Shown one piece after another: positions 12,616 to 25,900 of a DNA stretch of 64,000 nucleotides (the first letter of the stretch is position 1; each line of letters begins with the position of its first letter). The notes under the pieces were generated by a model, which saw nothing but the letters and a program-made list of their open reading frames with translations, made no database searches and was not told where the DNA came from. Position numbers and translations under genes: made by a program. Source of the DNA: Monilinia fructicola. Lineage: Eukaryota > Ascomycota > Leotiomycetes > Helotiales > Sclerotiniaceae. Location of the stretch: positions 3,573,501 through 3,637,500 of the forward strand of contig VICG01000001.1 in NCBI GenBank assembly GCA_008692225.1, in the 5' to 3' direction.

Positions 12616-14524
12616 TTAAACATGCACCAACGCAATACCCGAAAATGTACGGTCCTCGTCATAAATCTTTTTCTTGTCCTTTCCATCCATGCCGACTCTG
12701 TAGACCGAACCTCCCAAATCGGTCAAATAAACATGCTTGTTCACCCCGTCAAGCGTTATTCCAATCGCCTCGTGCAATTGTCGTGTCAGGACTTGATATT
12801 CGTTCTTGACATCAGTGCTGCCTTCGACAAGCGGCTTTATTGATGAATCTAGCTTCACGGAGTTCAAACTGTTTCCCAAGGGTGGATCTCCCCGGTCGGT
12901 CCAGAATAATGTTTGGCTTTCTAGATCGATGTCGAGATCGATTGGTTCGGGTAGACCTTGGAAGATGAGCTCGATATCGGTACGGTTTGAGGCGGTTTGA
13001 CCGGCAGGCATCTCGATATTGGCGCGGTAGATGCGGCCCTTGCCTCCTTTGGAAAGACCCTTTTGGGTCCAGTAGAATTTGCCTTCTGCTTGATTGATGG
13101 AAACTCCTACACACCATTTCAATTGGTCATTTCCGTCCTCGGCATCTTGCCAGTCGCCGGTTTGGATAATGGTTTCGTGCTCTGATCCATCAAAGTTGCA
13201 TCGCATGACGCGGAGACCTTCTCGGTCGGAGAAATAGAGCTTTGAGGCCAAGTGGTCGATGATGAGTTGCTTGGGGGTGTGTACTGCGCCGGCGGGAATC
13301 ACGGTTTGGATGTCGGTTCCGTCGAGATTGCAGGATTGTATGGTGCCGTCGTTGGAACCGAGGTTGCCCATGCTTGTCCAGTAGATACGACTTGTTTTCA
13401 GGGAGATAGCAATGCCGTCTGGGAGAAGTTGACCGGAGGCTAAAGTTCGGAGTTCACGCCCATCGGGGGATCCAACAAGAAGTCGGCCGGCGTTCATGGT
13501 GTCGGCTTGCGAATTGAGTCCGAGGTCCAGCATATATCTGTGGATGTTAGCTTCAGATCCATTAAGGGTTAAAACAGGAGAGGACTTACAGCGTTGGAGC
13601 ATGTAAATTCTCATGGGTATCTTCTCCTCCTCCAGTCACCTTCTTCGCTTGTCCACGTGGATATAATCCTCCCTTTCCGCTCTTTACACCCAATTTTCCT
13701 TCTTCCAAATAGTTCTTCTTCAAGAAGTCCACGGTATGTTCGGATGGTAATCCTCTCTCCTTAACATAATGACCCTCAATGAATGCCACGGTATCTAATC
13801 CAACGTCATCCATCATGGCACAAGGACCCTTTCCCTTCCCACCCCCAAACATCTCAATCCACACTTTATCCAGTTCCTCGGGGGTACTAACTCCCTCTGC
13901 AAGAATCATCAAGCACTCTCTCTTGATACTTGCCCAAACCCGATTAAACACGAATCCTGTGCTCTCCTTCCTGGCAACAATAGGATGTAAACCGACCTGC
14001 TTCAACTTCTCAACATACCATGGGAAAACCTCCTCCGCTGTCTCTCCATCAGTCATAAGTTCCACGATCTTGTTATCAGGAGGCATCATATAATGCGTAT
14101 TAAAGATTCTCTTCCTCGTCTCTGGTCCCACCTTCTCAAGCATCTCCGAACTCTTATAACTACTCGAGTTACTAACCAATAAGGCATCATCATCACACAG
14201 CCTTTCCAAATCGGCAAAAGTATTAATCTTCAATTGCAAATTTTCTGGAACAGCTTCAATCACATTCCAAGCCCCCTTGACTGCTTCATCTAGGGACTCA
14301 TGTACAGTGACTGTTCCCGGTGATGAGCATCCGATGCTAGATGCGAAGCTGGCGATGTTGTTCTCGAAGTAGTGAAGTGCAGCATTGCGTTGTTCGGCCG
14401 AGGGGTCACGGATTCGTACATCCCAACCACCAGAAGCCCACGTACAGGCAATACGACGACCAAGGACACCACCACCCAGAACCACTACTGGGCGATTTTC
14501 GGTATTGGGGATTTTGAATGTCAT
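12616..14524 (-). CDS. 3-hydroxyacyl-CoA dehydrogenase fused to a YWTD beta-propeller, 618 aa
   Basis: Exon 1 runs 14524-13590, a 52-bp intron 13589-13538, exon 2 13537-12616. Residues about 12-310 are a 3-hydroxyacyl-CoA dehydrogenase: the Rossmann glycine loop LGGGVLGR (16-23), AVPENL for NAD contact, SNSSSY, and the catalytic-His segment FNTHYMMPPDNKIVELM with His144 and Glu155. These enzymes oxidise L-3-hydroxyacyl-CoA (or related 3-hydroxy acids) with NAD. Residues about 315-618 are a six-bladed propeller with repeated YWTS, YFSD, YWTQ, FWTD and YLTD strands, like LDL-receptor class B or SMP-30 propellers. The intron falls exactly at the domain boundary. If it is retained, TAA inside the donor ends the protein after the dehydrogenase. 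The propeller may process a product such as a lactone; that is inference. Confidence 0.85.
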
Positions 14525-17015
14525 CTCTGAGTTTTAGGTGCAATGCGTTCGAGTGAAGGTATGACGGTAAGTGGGTAAGGAAATCAATCTATGTGAACGA
14601 AGGTTGGAGGAAGAGAACGGCTTTAAAATACGAGTATTAATCTCAATATCAATTTACGAGGAAACAACAGAGGAAATGCGTTTCTAAATCCCTCTTTATA
14701 CTCCCCCCTTTGAGGAATCATCGTCAGAATACACCGACGCCAAAACGTTGCAATACCGATCCATCAACCCGAACATTTCATCCACCCTCAGCATGATGTC
14801 AGGGTCAATATTCCGTACACTAATCGTTCAAGCCTAGGCCTTGCAGGAATCAGAATGTTTAATATAAGGAGATCAACTGGCTATCGCATAAATGTTTGGC
14901 AATATAAGGTATAGTGGAGCCCCAAGTAGGTAGGGGGTCACACCCTTCCAGAAGCCGAAGTTGCTACGAATTGAATGTAAGAAATGTAATTGGTAAGCTG
15001 TCCATTTCATATTTACTGTCTATTACCTATCTTTTCAAAGGCTGCCTAATACTCCGTATAGTACTCGTTTTTAGTTAGATATAGTTTCGAATTTTGACCG
15101 TTTTAGATGTACAAAACACTACCTAGGTATATTCAATCTACCACTTGCTCTACCACCTACTCCTTCACTACCTCCCGTCTACCTTTGTCACTTTTCCTAC
15201 CCCTCCTCTGCCTACTTCCTCTGCTGCTTGGCCTTACCTCTCTCCAACAACGAGATTTTTAATAATAATAAATAATGACAATATAGCTACCTAGTTTGTT
15301 TCCTCACTAGACACCTTTATTACCAGAATAGAAAGAACCTTACTCATACCGCCAAGTTCCCCAAATTCCGAAATGTGGAAGAACTTTACGGAGTAAGGTA
15401 CCTACCTACCTATCCTTAGTAAACCCGACAAACCTTATGCCCCCTAAGCTTTTCCATCCCAAACGAAAGGAGACGATAAAGTAAGGTTAACCACAGATAA
15501 TCAAAAGTGGGATGGAATTCCAGAAAGGTACTAGTATAGTATCAAGAATTATGACCGTCGGAATTTTGTACACCAGAAACCTTACTATATGAAGAAATCA
15601 AATAAACTTTCGAGATAGATCGAATAAAGACTCATCATCGATCAACATCATGACATCATAACATAACATCATCGCTCGAGAGACTATACTGTGTGGGAAA
15701 ATGCATATATATAGCAGTTGAACGAGGCTATACTGTACAGGGAAACGCATGCATATACTAGATAGTAGTATGTTATACTGTACTATTACTCTTATGATCA
15801 CATGATATCACATGATCGAATTAGGCCACTTCAGCCTACCTAGGTAGTAAGCGGTACCCACAATCCTGGCACCGCCCCCTTCTTTAATCCACATCTCTTT
15901 TACTTAGAACAATACAGTATAACACGCATATATACGCACCATACACAACCAGTCCCAAACCCCTCCCAAACCTAAAATCCCGACAGACAGGTCCAAAACG
16001 CGGTGTCGGCATGCGGGTAGTAAGCAGGTTGCATGTGCACCACTACTGTACACTAAGTAACGTAAGTAACGTAGCGCTAGGCAACAAAGAACCTTCTTAC
16101 AGTACCGGTCGAGCATTCCCCCTGGCATCCCAAACATCAGCCGGAACTAAACCACAGTAGGGATAAGGCGCTCCAAGCTCCAGGCCTCGACTGCGGGTCT
16201 GGCTATTGCTTTCCGTGGACGAGAGATCATAGATGCTAGGGAGCGACGACGATACGGTAGCGAGACCACGCGTCTATCGTGAGGTTCTGGCGATCGGGGG
16301 GCTCGGGGGGTTCGGACAACTCACCTGGGCGCCTGCTCGTTTGCGGTTGGAGTTGCGGGAGCGCGACGTTGCGTTGCGTGGCAGGTGCATGGAAACCGAA
16401 ACTCAAATTCACATTCAAAGGTAGAATTCTGCACAGTATGGTATGGTATGGTATGGTATGTTCAGTAAGAGTAATGTTGACATTGTTTTGCATATTACTA
16501 TTGTATTGGATGATTGGACATTACTCCGTAGAGTGAATTGCGCAGTGTGCAGTGTGCACGGGATAACGCGGATAGGTTCGGGATTTGGCATTTGGGGTTG
16601 GGAATAGGGTACGGGGTAAGGCTTATTGAGATTCAGGAGAGGAAACGTGTGATCGGATATGGCGGAGCACCGGGTATTCATGGATACTTAGTACTTACAG
16701 TATTGATGCGAAGGAGAATTCGGAAGAAATGAATGAGCGCGGTCCGTGCGTGTTTAGTCAAGATTTGGTGTGATTTACGAGAGCTGGAGCCTTGGAGGCT
16801 TGCACATTGTTTTTGAATGGTAATTTTACGGTAGGAGTTAATAATGTGAGACGCTGGAAATATAAGACGTTGGAATTTACGGAAATATGGGCTTTTATGT
16901 AACTTTCTATGGTGCATGGTGAATATTTCATTCGCTTCCCCTATCCCAACTCCTTCCATTTTTCGTAACTGTAATCCAAAATCCCCTCTCCCGCATCGAA
17001 AATATTGATATACAA
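14525..17015. other. Spacer rich in short repeats, no supported gene
   Basis: It contains TACGGAGTA words at 15050, 15387 and 16522, ACCTAGGT words at 15121 and 15838, many CTACCTA-type runs and a (GTATG)5 microsatellite. Frames of 60-130 codons here have no motifs. The 130-codon minus-strand frame 16678-17070 overlaps the reductase 3' end and is a shadow. Confidence 0.6.
16436..16460. repeat. (GTATG)5 microsatellite
   Basis: Five perfect pentanucleotide units in a row. Confidence 0.95.
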
Positions 17016-18490
17016 CTAAAAAGAGAAAACTTGGTCTGGCAACTTGCTCACGGCTCTTGGTTTCTGCCATCCTAGTTCCACCAAAGTGGTTTTCATGGCG
17101 TTGACCATCCCGGGAGGTCCGCAGAGTAAGACCTTGCTGTCATTACTGGGTCCGGGGAACTTTTCCTTGACCATATCCTTGGTGACATATCCTACGCCCG
17201 CGGTCCAGCCCGGAGGTGGCTTGGATAATACATGGTGAACTCTAAAGTTCTCAGGGTATTTCTTCTCAAAGTTGTCCAATTCCTCGCGGAGAAGGATATC
17301 CTCTTCGGTATTGTTACCGTAAAGTAAAGTGACTGATGTGTGATCTGTTGGATCTTCGCAGATTGCTCGGATCAACTAGTTTATGTCAGTTTGAGTTTTG
17401 CATAATGGATCTGATATATTTACCTGATACATTGGTGTAATTCCTGTTCCTCCAGCAACCATTCCCATCTCCTTCACCATTCCCTTTCGATATCTCATGG
17501 CACCCTTTGGTCCTCGTACCTCGATCTCATCTCCAACTTGGAGATGCTCGAGATATTTTCCTGTGAGGAGTCCATCTGGATACATCTTGATAACCAATCT
17601 GAGTACTCCAGGATCGGAGTTGTTAGATATCGGTGTGTATGATCTACTAACGGTCTTGCCATCGATCTCAGCTCGAATACTGATATGTTGTCCAATTGGA
17701 AGACCAAGTATCGTGTCATCCTTTGGAAGTTTGAATGTTAAACGATGAGTGTTGGAAGATAACTTCTCCTTTTTGATTAATGGTAGTTTTTGGTAGTTCT
17801 CCGGCTGCAGATATCCCTTGACCTTCGTGATTGGTTTAGCAATGCGAATTGTTGGTTTGAAGTGTGATGGGTACGAATATGGAGTCTTGTGAGGTATTGC
17901 TAGAGCTTTCTCTAAGTAAAGTCCAATGCCTGTCGCGACGGATAGTGTAGCAATACTCGAGATCAAGACTCCTTTCCAGAATCCACCGTCTTGTACTTGA
18001 AGCCATCCGATCTTTGGTGATCGGGAATAAACTTCGTAACCCAGGTAAAGTGCGGATCCAACTGACAAAAGCTTGAGTCCAGCTCTACCGACTGTAATGA
18101 TTGGAGCTTCGCTATTAAAGTCTTGGTCTTTGGATTTGGCTGTCAAATCTGGTTTTGGAATTGGCAGTCCAGTATCTTCATCATCTTCTTCAGGTGCCCC
18201 TTCCAGTCTTCCTATCAGATATGACTCCATTGTTTCTCGCGCATCTGCTGAATGGCCAACATCTTCGAAGGCAACTGTCGAATTCTGTCCTCCGACTTCG
18301 ACTAAGGAATCTATGCCACCGGGGTGGTCCTCAACATAATTTGTTACATCGTATACTGCAAAGCTGTCAGTTTATCATGGGAAATATCTAGAGGTTCGTA
18401 CATACCATTATGATGAACTATTATCCATAAATCCGACTTTTTGTTATGTTTCTGGACTTCACTCAGAGAGTACTGTTTGATTTCACTCAT
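17016..18490 (-). CDS. Fused cytochrome b5 - cytochrome b5 reductase, 458 aa
   Basis: Exons are 18490-18406, 18355-17424 and 17375-17016, with introns of 50 and 48 bp. Residues 1-80 form a cytochrome b5 domain with the heme motif HPGG (His39) and a second heme ligand in DVGHS (His63). Two hydrophobic segments follow (around LKLLSVGSALYLGY and VLISSIATLSVATGIGLYL), so it is probably membrane bound. The rest is an FAD/NADH reductase: RSYTPIS for FAD, GGTGITPM for NADH and CGPPGM near the end. It should pass electrons from NADH through FAD to its own heme domain and on to lipid-modifying oxygenases. The Met at 18490 begins the canonical b5 sequence (MSEIKQYSLSEVQ); an in-frame Met at 18568 would add a Ser/Thr-rich 26-residue leader and is a possible alternative start. 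A P450 gene lies divergently 1.4 kb away, a plausible but unproven partner. Confidence 0.88.
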
Positions 18491-19883
18491 GATGACTGAC
18501 GATAGTGTTGAACGAACAGTTTCGGCTGAGGGAGACGCAATGGAGAACGTTATCAGTAAAGACGACAAATAACTTTTAATTGACGAAAAGGAATGACGAA
18601 GCTTCCTCGGTCTGCAAGGAACAGCTTCAACTTAACGCCGTTGACGTCTCTGATTAGTGATATTCATTCCGAGGTCAATTCGGATTTTACATGGTAAATT
18701 TGTCTGTATGTGTGGAGACAACCTCAACGTACAGCAGTACTGCCAGCAAGCTGTAGCCGAGTTCTAAAAGTTTAATGAGAATTGTAACAATTTCATGCAG
18801 ATACTCCATATTTTTCAACCAGGGCAGAATACAACAGTACAATATCATCCAAAAATCAATGACCGAAGAATTCTCGAGAAGCCATGTTGAAGTATAGCAT
18901 GGATCTAGGGTGGTCTAGTTGTCGATCTGCCGATTAGCCTACTTCAACCTTATACCACACTGGACTAACTACTGTAGTAACCACTCGACGACTAATTAAA
19001 GTTCTAACGCTTCACACCAATTGTTGAAAGGCTATTTGAATTTCTTCCAATTTAGCTTGATGATGTAATCGAAGTTATACCTAAGTAGGACATATATATT
19101 CTCGGTACTTTTAGCATTTAAAACTTTGATATTCGGAGCTTTCAACTTACTAGTATCTACTAACTCGACTATTCATGAGAACTAGAACCTTGAAAGAATA
19201 TTCCAATAAAACCTATCCAATGAAGTTCGAAATCCACTTCATAAAATTTTCATCATTTCCAACGTTCACCGCGAATGTTTCCACTTTCGACCAATTAAGT
19301 AATTACATTGGATAATAATAAAGTTTCCGTTAACTGTCAACATTACGAGGTTCAGACTTTTTTGGGGCGGTATAAGTTTCCAGTAACCGCGGATTCGGAT
19401 CAAAATTAGATTTTGATTATGATGACGATGATGATGATGATGATGAAACATACCGAGGAACCGCGGCTTGACGGTTTGTTCACATCATCCATCCACAGCT
19501 GCAGCACTGTGCTACTTTTCGGTGATACCGTTTAGAGCCACAAAATAATAATAAAAGTTACACCAGTAACCAGTCACACGCTTCATAGGGGGGTAGGTTC
19601 ATGGTCAGCAAAACTATGACAGCAGATGGCTAAAACGAGAATGAAAACTAATCCATAAATGTGGTTAAATTCCGTTGATAAAGGTTGATTTGTAGGTAGC
19701 TGCTTGAGGTTGGACGTTTGATATCCAAAGCAAGCCGAGGGACCATAAAGCAAGTGATTGATTCATTAACTTTGAAGTCCTCTTTCTTTCTCCAACTTGC
19801 TGTTTCGTTTGCTCCAAATCCCTTTTTAAGTTTGGTCTCTCTATATACATTACATACTTGCTTGATCAATACATAAAATCAAT
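18491..19883. other. Divergent promoter region
   Basis: This separates the divergently transcribed reductase (-) and P450 (+). No supported gene is present. A GAT-type microsatellite lies at 19421-19446. Short frames here lack motifs. Confidence 0.6.
19421..19446. repeat. (GAT)n microsatellite
   Basis: About eight GAT units with one GAC interruption. Confidence 0.9.
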
Positions 19884-21606
19884 ATGGTCAAGAAATCTTT
19901 CATTTTACTGGGCCAACCAGCCAGGACTGCTCGAGAAATTGACGTGGATCTTCAAAATACATTTGAGTATTTACAATACAGTGTTGCTCAAACTTTTTCA
20001 GTTGCCGAACCATCAGGTAAATCTATTATTCATGAAATAATCTGCACATAATCTAATATGTTCAGGAATATCATTCCAAACCGATAAGGATGGAGTTCTC
20101 GATGACCTTGATAACTTCGTAGATGCTTCTTCCCCAATTGGTATTCTCATTGATGGTCACCAAGTCAGAGATGTCCCTGGACCAACGGGTCTTCCCATTG
20201 CCGGAAGTTACTATGAAGTCTACCCAGATCATCTCGGAAATCACCAACGTCTTTTTGAACAATATGGACCTGTGTTCAAAACGACAGATATGGGTCGTAC
20301 AACTTACCACACCAACGATCCTGACGTAGCCAATGTCTGTTTTGGAGAAGGAGGTTACTGGTCAAAAGTGATCAACTCTGATCATCCATTGTTTGGCATT
20401 AAAGATCAAGCCGCTGGTATCTTCTTGTCCGATACCGATACCGAATCATGGAGAGAAACCCATAAATTCTTAGCGCCAGCACTTAGCCCAAAAGCTGTAA
20501 GGCATTATACACCTCAAATGCAAAATACAGCCGAGCAAGCATTCAAAGTTCTTGACGAATTTGATGAGAAGGATGAAGCTTGGAACGTATACCAATACAT
20601 GTTCAAAGCGGGTTCTACCGCCATCGGAAAACTGGCTTTGGGCATGGACCTGCATCATTTTGACTCCATCGACGCACCTCTTCATGACCTCGTAAGGACG
20701 GTTGCTCACAATTTAGAACTCAACAAAAAGGTATCAACCATGGGAGATTGGTATTCTCATTTACCATGGGGAGCTCCAAAACAATTGAGAGACAATAAAG
20801 CACATGTGCAAGAATTGATAGAAGAGGCTATCAGAAATGTAAAAGGTAACGGAACCGAAGATTTGCCCATTCAAGATGCTGCCTTGAAGGCAAGTTGTAT
20901 TGTCGATTATCTTGTAAGAGCAACGGATGAGAAAGGCAACAAGCTTTCAGAGAAGTACCGCAACAACGCAGCACTGGTCACTGTAGGAGCTGGATTTATC
21001 ACAACAGCTTCACTCCTCAGTTGGCTTCTGTACAGTATTGTTACATATCCCGGAAATCAAGATCGTTTGCTCCAGGAGCTTGTTGACCACGATGTTACGA
21101 GCGACACAGTATGGACACCAGATCTTGCAAACTCGCTCGAGTTCCTTGGTCTTTTTATCAAAGAAACCCAACGTCTCCACAATCCCTCCTACCAACCAGG
21201 TCGTACCGCTCTAGCCGATGTAATCATTCCTGGAGGTTACCGAATTCCCAAAGGCTCTGTCATGATCATCGCCATCCATCATATTCACAACAACCCCAGG
21301 GTTTGGAACGCTCCAGCTGATTTCGATCCTGACCGTTGGACTACCGAAGAGGTCAAAAAGAGACACAAGACCGCTTATGCACCATTTGCAGCCGGTCCCC
21401 GAATGTGTATCGGTTTCAATTTTGCATTGATGGAAGTAAGAGTCATTCTTTCGATGTTGGTCTATAGATATAAGTTTGAGAAGATAGGCAGTGAGCCTGT
21501 AGAGTACGATCCAGAATTCCAATTGGTTCGTCCGAACAATTTCTTTGTAAAGGCAAAGAGAAGGACGAGCTGGCCAGAGAAGTCGAAGACATCTGCAGCT
21601 GCTTAA
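19884..21606 (+). CDS. Cytochrome P450 with soluble N-terminal extension, 557 aa
   Basis: Exon 1 is 19884-20016, the intron 20017-20065 (49 bp), exon 2 20066-21606. The heme loop PFAAGPRMCIGF with Cys492 and the ExxR motif KETQR mark it as a P450. The last third (around VEYDPEFQLVRP) is family-like. Two oddities stand out. First, there is no hydrophobic membrane anchor: the first 80 residues are polar and acidic, and only then comes the proline hinge VPGPTGLPIAGS. Second, the I-helix reads VGAGFITTAS, so the usual acidic residue before Thr (A/G-G-x-D/E-T) is Ile. The enzyme may therefore use a peroxide, be an isomerase or dehydratase, or rely on another proton route. The substrate is unknown. 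The first ATG after an in-frame stop was taken as start. Confidence 0.85.
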
Positions 21607-22902
21607 ATATTTCCAAGGGTATAGTTCAGGTTGAGGCGAATACACTTGGTAGATTAGTAGAAAGTAATGAAGAAATAGTAAATGCCCAACTTCTACATGA
21701 GCAAGAGAGGAGGTACCTGTGATAACTGCGCTATCTGTGAAGAGACAGTGTTCTATTGCGTATCGGAAGATCAATCGTCAAATTAATTCGAACTGCTATT
21801 TTTTTGGAACTATTTGGTAATTAAGACACTTGATTGTTTATTAATGCAGATGTGTTGATCAAACACCTCTCCGCTTTCGAATAGCCCGAGGTTCACTTGA
21901 AGCAAATGTCTTCTATCTGCAAGCACGTGACATATAGGAAAGAGATGCAACTTCATTGTTGATATGTTGATATTACTAATAACAGCTAGTACAAATGAAA
22001 GTTTCTGAGGCTCTTGTTCTAGCTTTACAACAAGATCTGTCCCGGAAAGGTCCATCCATATATATATGAAGATGTGAAGGGGTGTCGGTATCTGATCAAC
22101 GTTGATACAATAAAACTTTGCCTAGATCTGACATTTCATGAGTCAGATTGCCAGTATACTTGTATTTGGAATTCGCAACATCATCCCGACATTGATTGAT
22201 CTTCTGGAGCTTACAAGACAAGAGAACTGAGCCGTTAGGTGTTGAAAGAAAGAAATTCATTGGTCAACATCATGTGACTTGATTAGTTCTAAGTCTTTGG
22301 GCGTTTCCTTTTCTCCTTGCATCAAACTTCAAAAGCCGTATTATTCGTGTCCACAATTCTTGATAAAGGATTTTGTATGCCATTATTGTTAACATCAATT
22401 CTACAAGTATTCCAGCAGTTTCTTCAGTAGCCACACCATGAATGTTGGTTATCCGCGAGTTACTCTACACCTTCAGTGCTCCTCTAGTGGTGGAGTACCA
22501 GTGTCAATATCAAGGAATGTATTCAAGAGAAATGATTCTTTGACTTCCATAACCGCAAACGACATATTTTCCAAATTCAATGTTCCTGAATTGTCTTTAT
22601 CCACTCAGAATCATCATATGCACCTGTCTTTGATTGTAGTCAAAGGACATCAACAATGCAATCCCTCAATTCTATGAAATTGAAGAGGAAGACAAGTGTT
22701 CAACGCAAATTAAAGATGTCTTCCTTGATGCTTCTGTTCCGTCTTTCCAGTCAACAAAGGAATCAATCTGAAGCTTCTATTGCTTAAGCTCTATCTTTTC
22801 AGGATTTAGTGTGGTTCATTTTCCTTGTCCTCGGTTTTCATCTATTCAGATAGCATCTCCATTTTCATTTCCTAATCTTTTTACCATCGACAATCGTCCA
22901 AT
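21607..22902. other. Spacer, no supported gene
   Basis: AT-rich. A 79-codon frame at 22438-22677 and another starting at 22811 show no family match. The last 100 bp form the leader of the large zinc-module gene. Confidence 0.55.
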
Positions 22903-25900
22903 ATGGCAGCAATTTCCCCTAGACAATCTCCAAGAGGTATATTCTCAACTTGGAAAGACTATTTCTTGCCCCCTCCTGTTACACCCGCTCGTGTTCCTTT
23001 GGTTCCTCAAAACAAGAGACCTCTCTCGGAACAGGAAATTGCCCGATTACGACGTCAACAAGCGAAAGCTATCGATAAATACTTTGATGAAGAAGCAGAC
23101 AAGTCAAACTTCGATGAAATTAATAACAAGAATCGAAGTCTACAATGGATGCCAGATATAACTCCCCAAGATCCTTTATGGCGAAGAACCCGTGCATTTT
23201 ATGCTCACCTTCTAAAATCCGAGAGAGTATCCGATGTTCTCGATGATAATCTTGAAGATATTCAAAAGATTCTGATTAATCCCCAGGTCTGGAGTAATGA
23301 GGTCCAAGCTGTTAGAGATCAACAGAGTAAAGAGTACTACGATAACCTTAGTCCAGGCGGCGTTTTCGATGGAGAACTGGACAATCTCGCGACAAAAATG
23401 ACCATGGTTCATTTTGGTCTTCCCGTAGCTCCAATGACATTGAACAATATTATGGTCCTCACTCCAGGGTGGGCAGACACAGAGGACGATGAAGAAGATC
23501 CCATACCTACTCCTCCCCGGCAACAGAGGATTATTTACTCTGAGAAACCTCTAGAGTTCTTGGATTCTTACGTCGAAAGAGGCTTTGGGTACCAAATAAT
23601 GCGACGTTTGTTGCCATAGATTCTCTTATGATACGCCCGCTAACATTAATAGGCCCCCGAGTAAATATGCGAGGTGGTGCTGGATCTATTAAGGAACTGA
23701 TTCCTGAAGATAAAAGACATTTCGAATGGGGATCAAACGTTAATATGCGTGGCGGTGGTGGTGAACCATTACAAGGAATCTATCTTGACCTACTGGGTCC
23801 ACGTCCTAAACTCAAACATCTCCGTACACATATGACCCATCATGAGTTCCTTGCTTCTGCTCATGAGCTTATCGAATGCCCAAAAGGTTCGGACTGGGCC
23901 TTTAACGTTGATATTTATCGTCAAACAGATCCTCGCAAGATTGACATACCTCTGGAGGCCTCCTACCAAATCGATTCAATAGCAGATTTCGGAGGAAAGT
24001 GGATAGAAATTGTAGAAACAATTGGGAAAGTTGATCATGATCAACTCACTATCATAATCGAAGAAGAGCGATTTCAAGACGAGCATGCCCCACAGATTTA
24101 TGAAGATTTGGTTCGGTTAGCCAAAGAAATTCCAGAAGAGCATAAGAAAGTATCTTTGCACAAGATATATTCATACTTTGGACAGAGAGAAATCACCCCG
24201 AGGTATCTTGCTTTCAAGAATGCCGTCACAAAACTATTGAACATAGATCCGACATCTAATTGGTCTTTCTTGGTCGATATTCATCTTCCAGATCGCGTTC
24301 TACCCCCTAGACGTTTCACCAGACCACATTATAGGAATGATTTCCTTACTCTCAGGGATAATTTTCTTCTTGGTGCTGACATCAACAATGCAAAAGTCTT
24401 TGTGCGTCACACTGGTGGATACGCACCCTCACAACTAAATGTCGTCGAACCACCTAAAGATAATCTTCAAATTGTCAGGCTCTTCAATGCTCAAGAAAGA
24501 GCTGAAACTTACTGGAAAGTGCCATCGGATCTGAACGCAAATCATTGTCTCAATTCATTACAGCCTGCATTCGTGAGGGCTTTTCTTGGTATTTTCGGTC
24601 AAGACCGCCCCTATCGCAATGTACGACTCTCAAACAAACATAGAGAGGGAAACCCTCAACATGCTATTGGTTTTGGTGGTATGGAAGTAACTCAGGAAAC
24701 TTGGAGTTGGGTGCGAGAGCAGATCGAAGAACGGCGAAAGAATCCTCCAGCAGCCGGTGCTAATCCATTGTCGTGTGAACTCGATATAACAGTCCCTGAT
24801 CTTGGCCGTAAAATACAGCCCGAAGCTGCGCTAAGCCTTCACCTCATTGGTGATGATTACGACCGGGATATTGTTTTCAACCGCGTTCAGTATACTCTAA
24901 TCTATAGCTACATCCTGGAACGGTTGTCTAAGCGACACACCCAATATGCAAATCCTTCATATCCAAACGGCAGTTCTATCGCGATGTGGTTCAGTGCTAT
25001 AGAACGCGAAGAGAACTCTCCACCTGTCATCCTTCAGGTTGATAGACGGGATGAAGATTCAGAGCAAATTCGAAAGTTGAAGGACGCTTTCTCCGGTCGT
25101 GTTCAGACATTCACCAATATCTGGTTTCGTCCAGAGTATAGGGTTTTTACGATTCATGATTTCAAAGAGCCCGCGCGTGTCTGGCAATGGAATACCACCG
25201 ATGAGCAGCATGATACTTCACTCAAAAACTTCAGAGAAAATGTCAGAGAAATGTATGATGATTGGGATCCTGCTCTTGATTCAAATTTCATCTTGCTTCA
25301 GCCACAGGCTCAACGTTCTTTTGCGGTAGACCGTAAGACCACGGAGAATTATTGGAGAAAATACATATTTGATTGGATTACTGAAACAGACATCTTTATT
25401 GAGCGAAGAAGCGTGCGACCTTTCAGTAAGTTTCCTTATGCTCCAAGTGATTTTGCCTACTAAAGACTTTTACAGTGCAGCCTGATCCAATTCCCTGGGG
25501 CTATAGACATACCCGTCCAGCACCCGTTGCTCCCCCAGTGGATCCAAACCCAGTTCCTGTGCCACCTATTGTCGACCCTACTCAGAAACCTCGTATCAAC
25601 AAAACACGACTTATCCTGCCTGTGGCCGAAAAGCCCATCACTCCAAAATGGGAAACTTGGATGACAGATCAACATCGCCAAGATGCATTACAGCGTCGTT
25701 CTTATATTCAGGACCAATCTGTCATCGAACCAGGACTTGATCCTTCAGCTCCAACATACGGGCCTAGTAAGGAGTTGTCTCTAGGAGTATCTCTATCAAC
25801 TCCTACGGTTTACATGCAACGCTTGACCACTACTGATATTATGCAATTGGCAGAAGAGAACCAGAAGTTGAGAAATGGCCTACTGGAACGAACCCACAAC

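Noticed and set aside
18491..18568. Upstream Met (18568) as the main start of the b5/reductase gene
   Set aside because: The b5 family sequence begins at 18490; the extra 26 residues may be leader. It is kept only as an alternative.
23606..23652. Stop codon splitting the giant gene into two genes near 23.62 kb
   Set aside because: A 47-bp intron with donor GTTTGT and a GCTAAC branch site joins both frames in phase.
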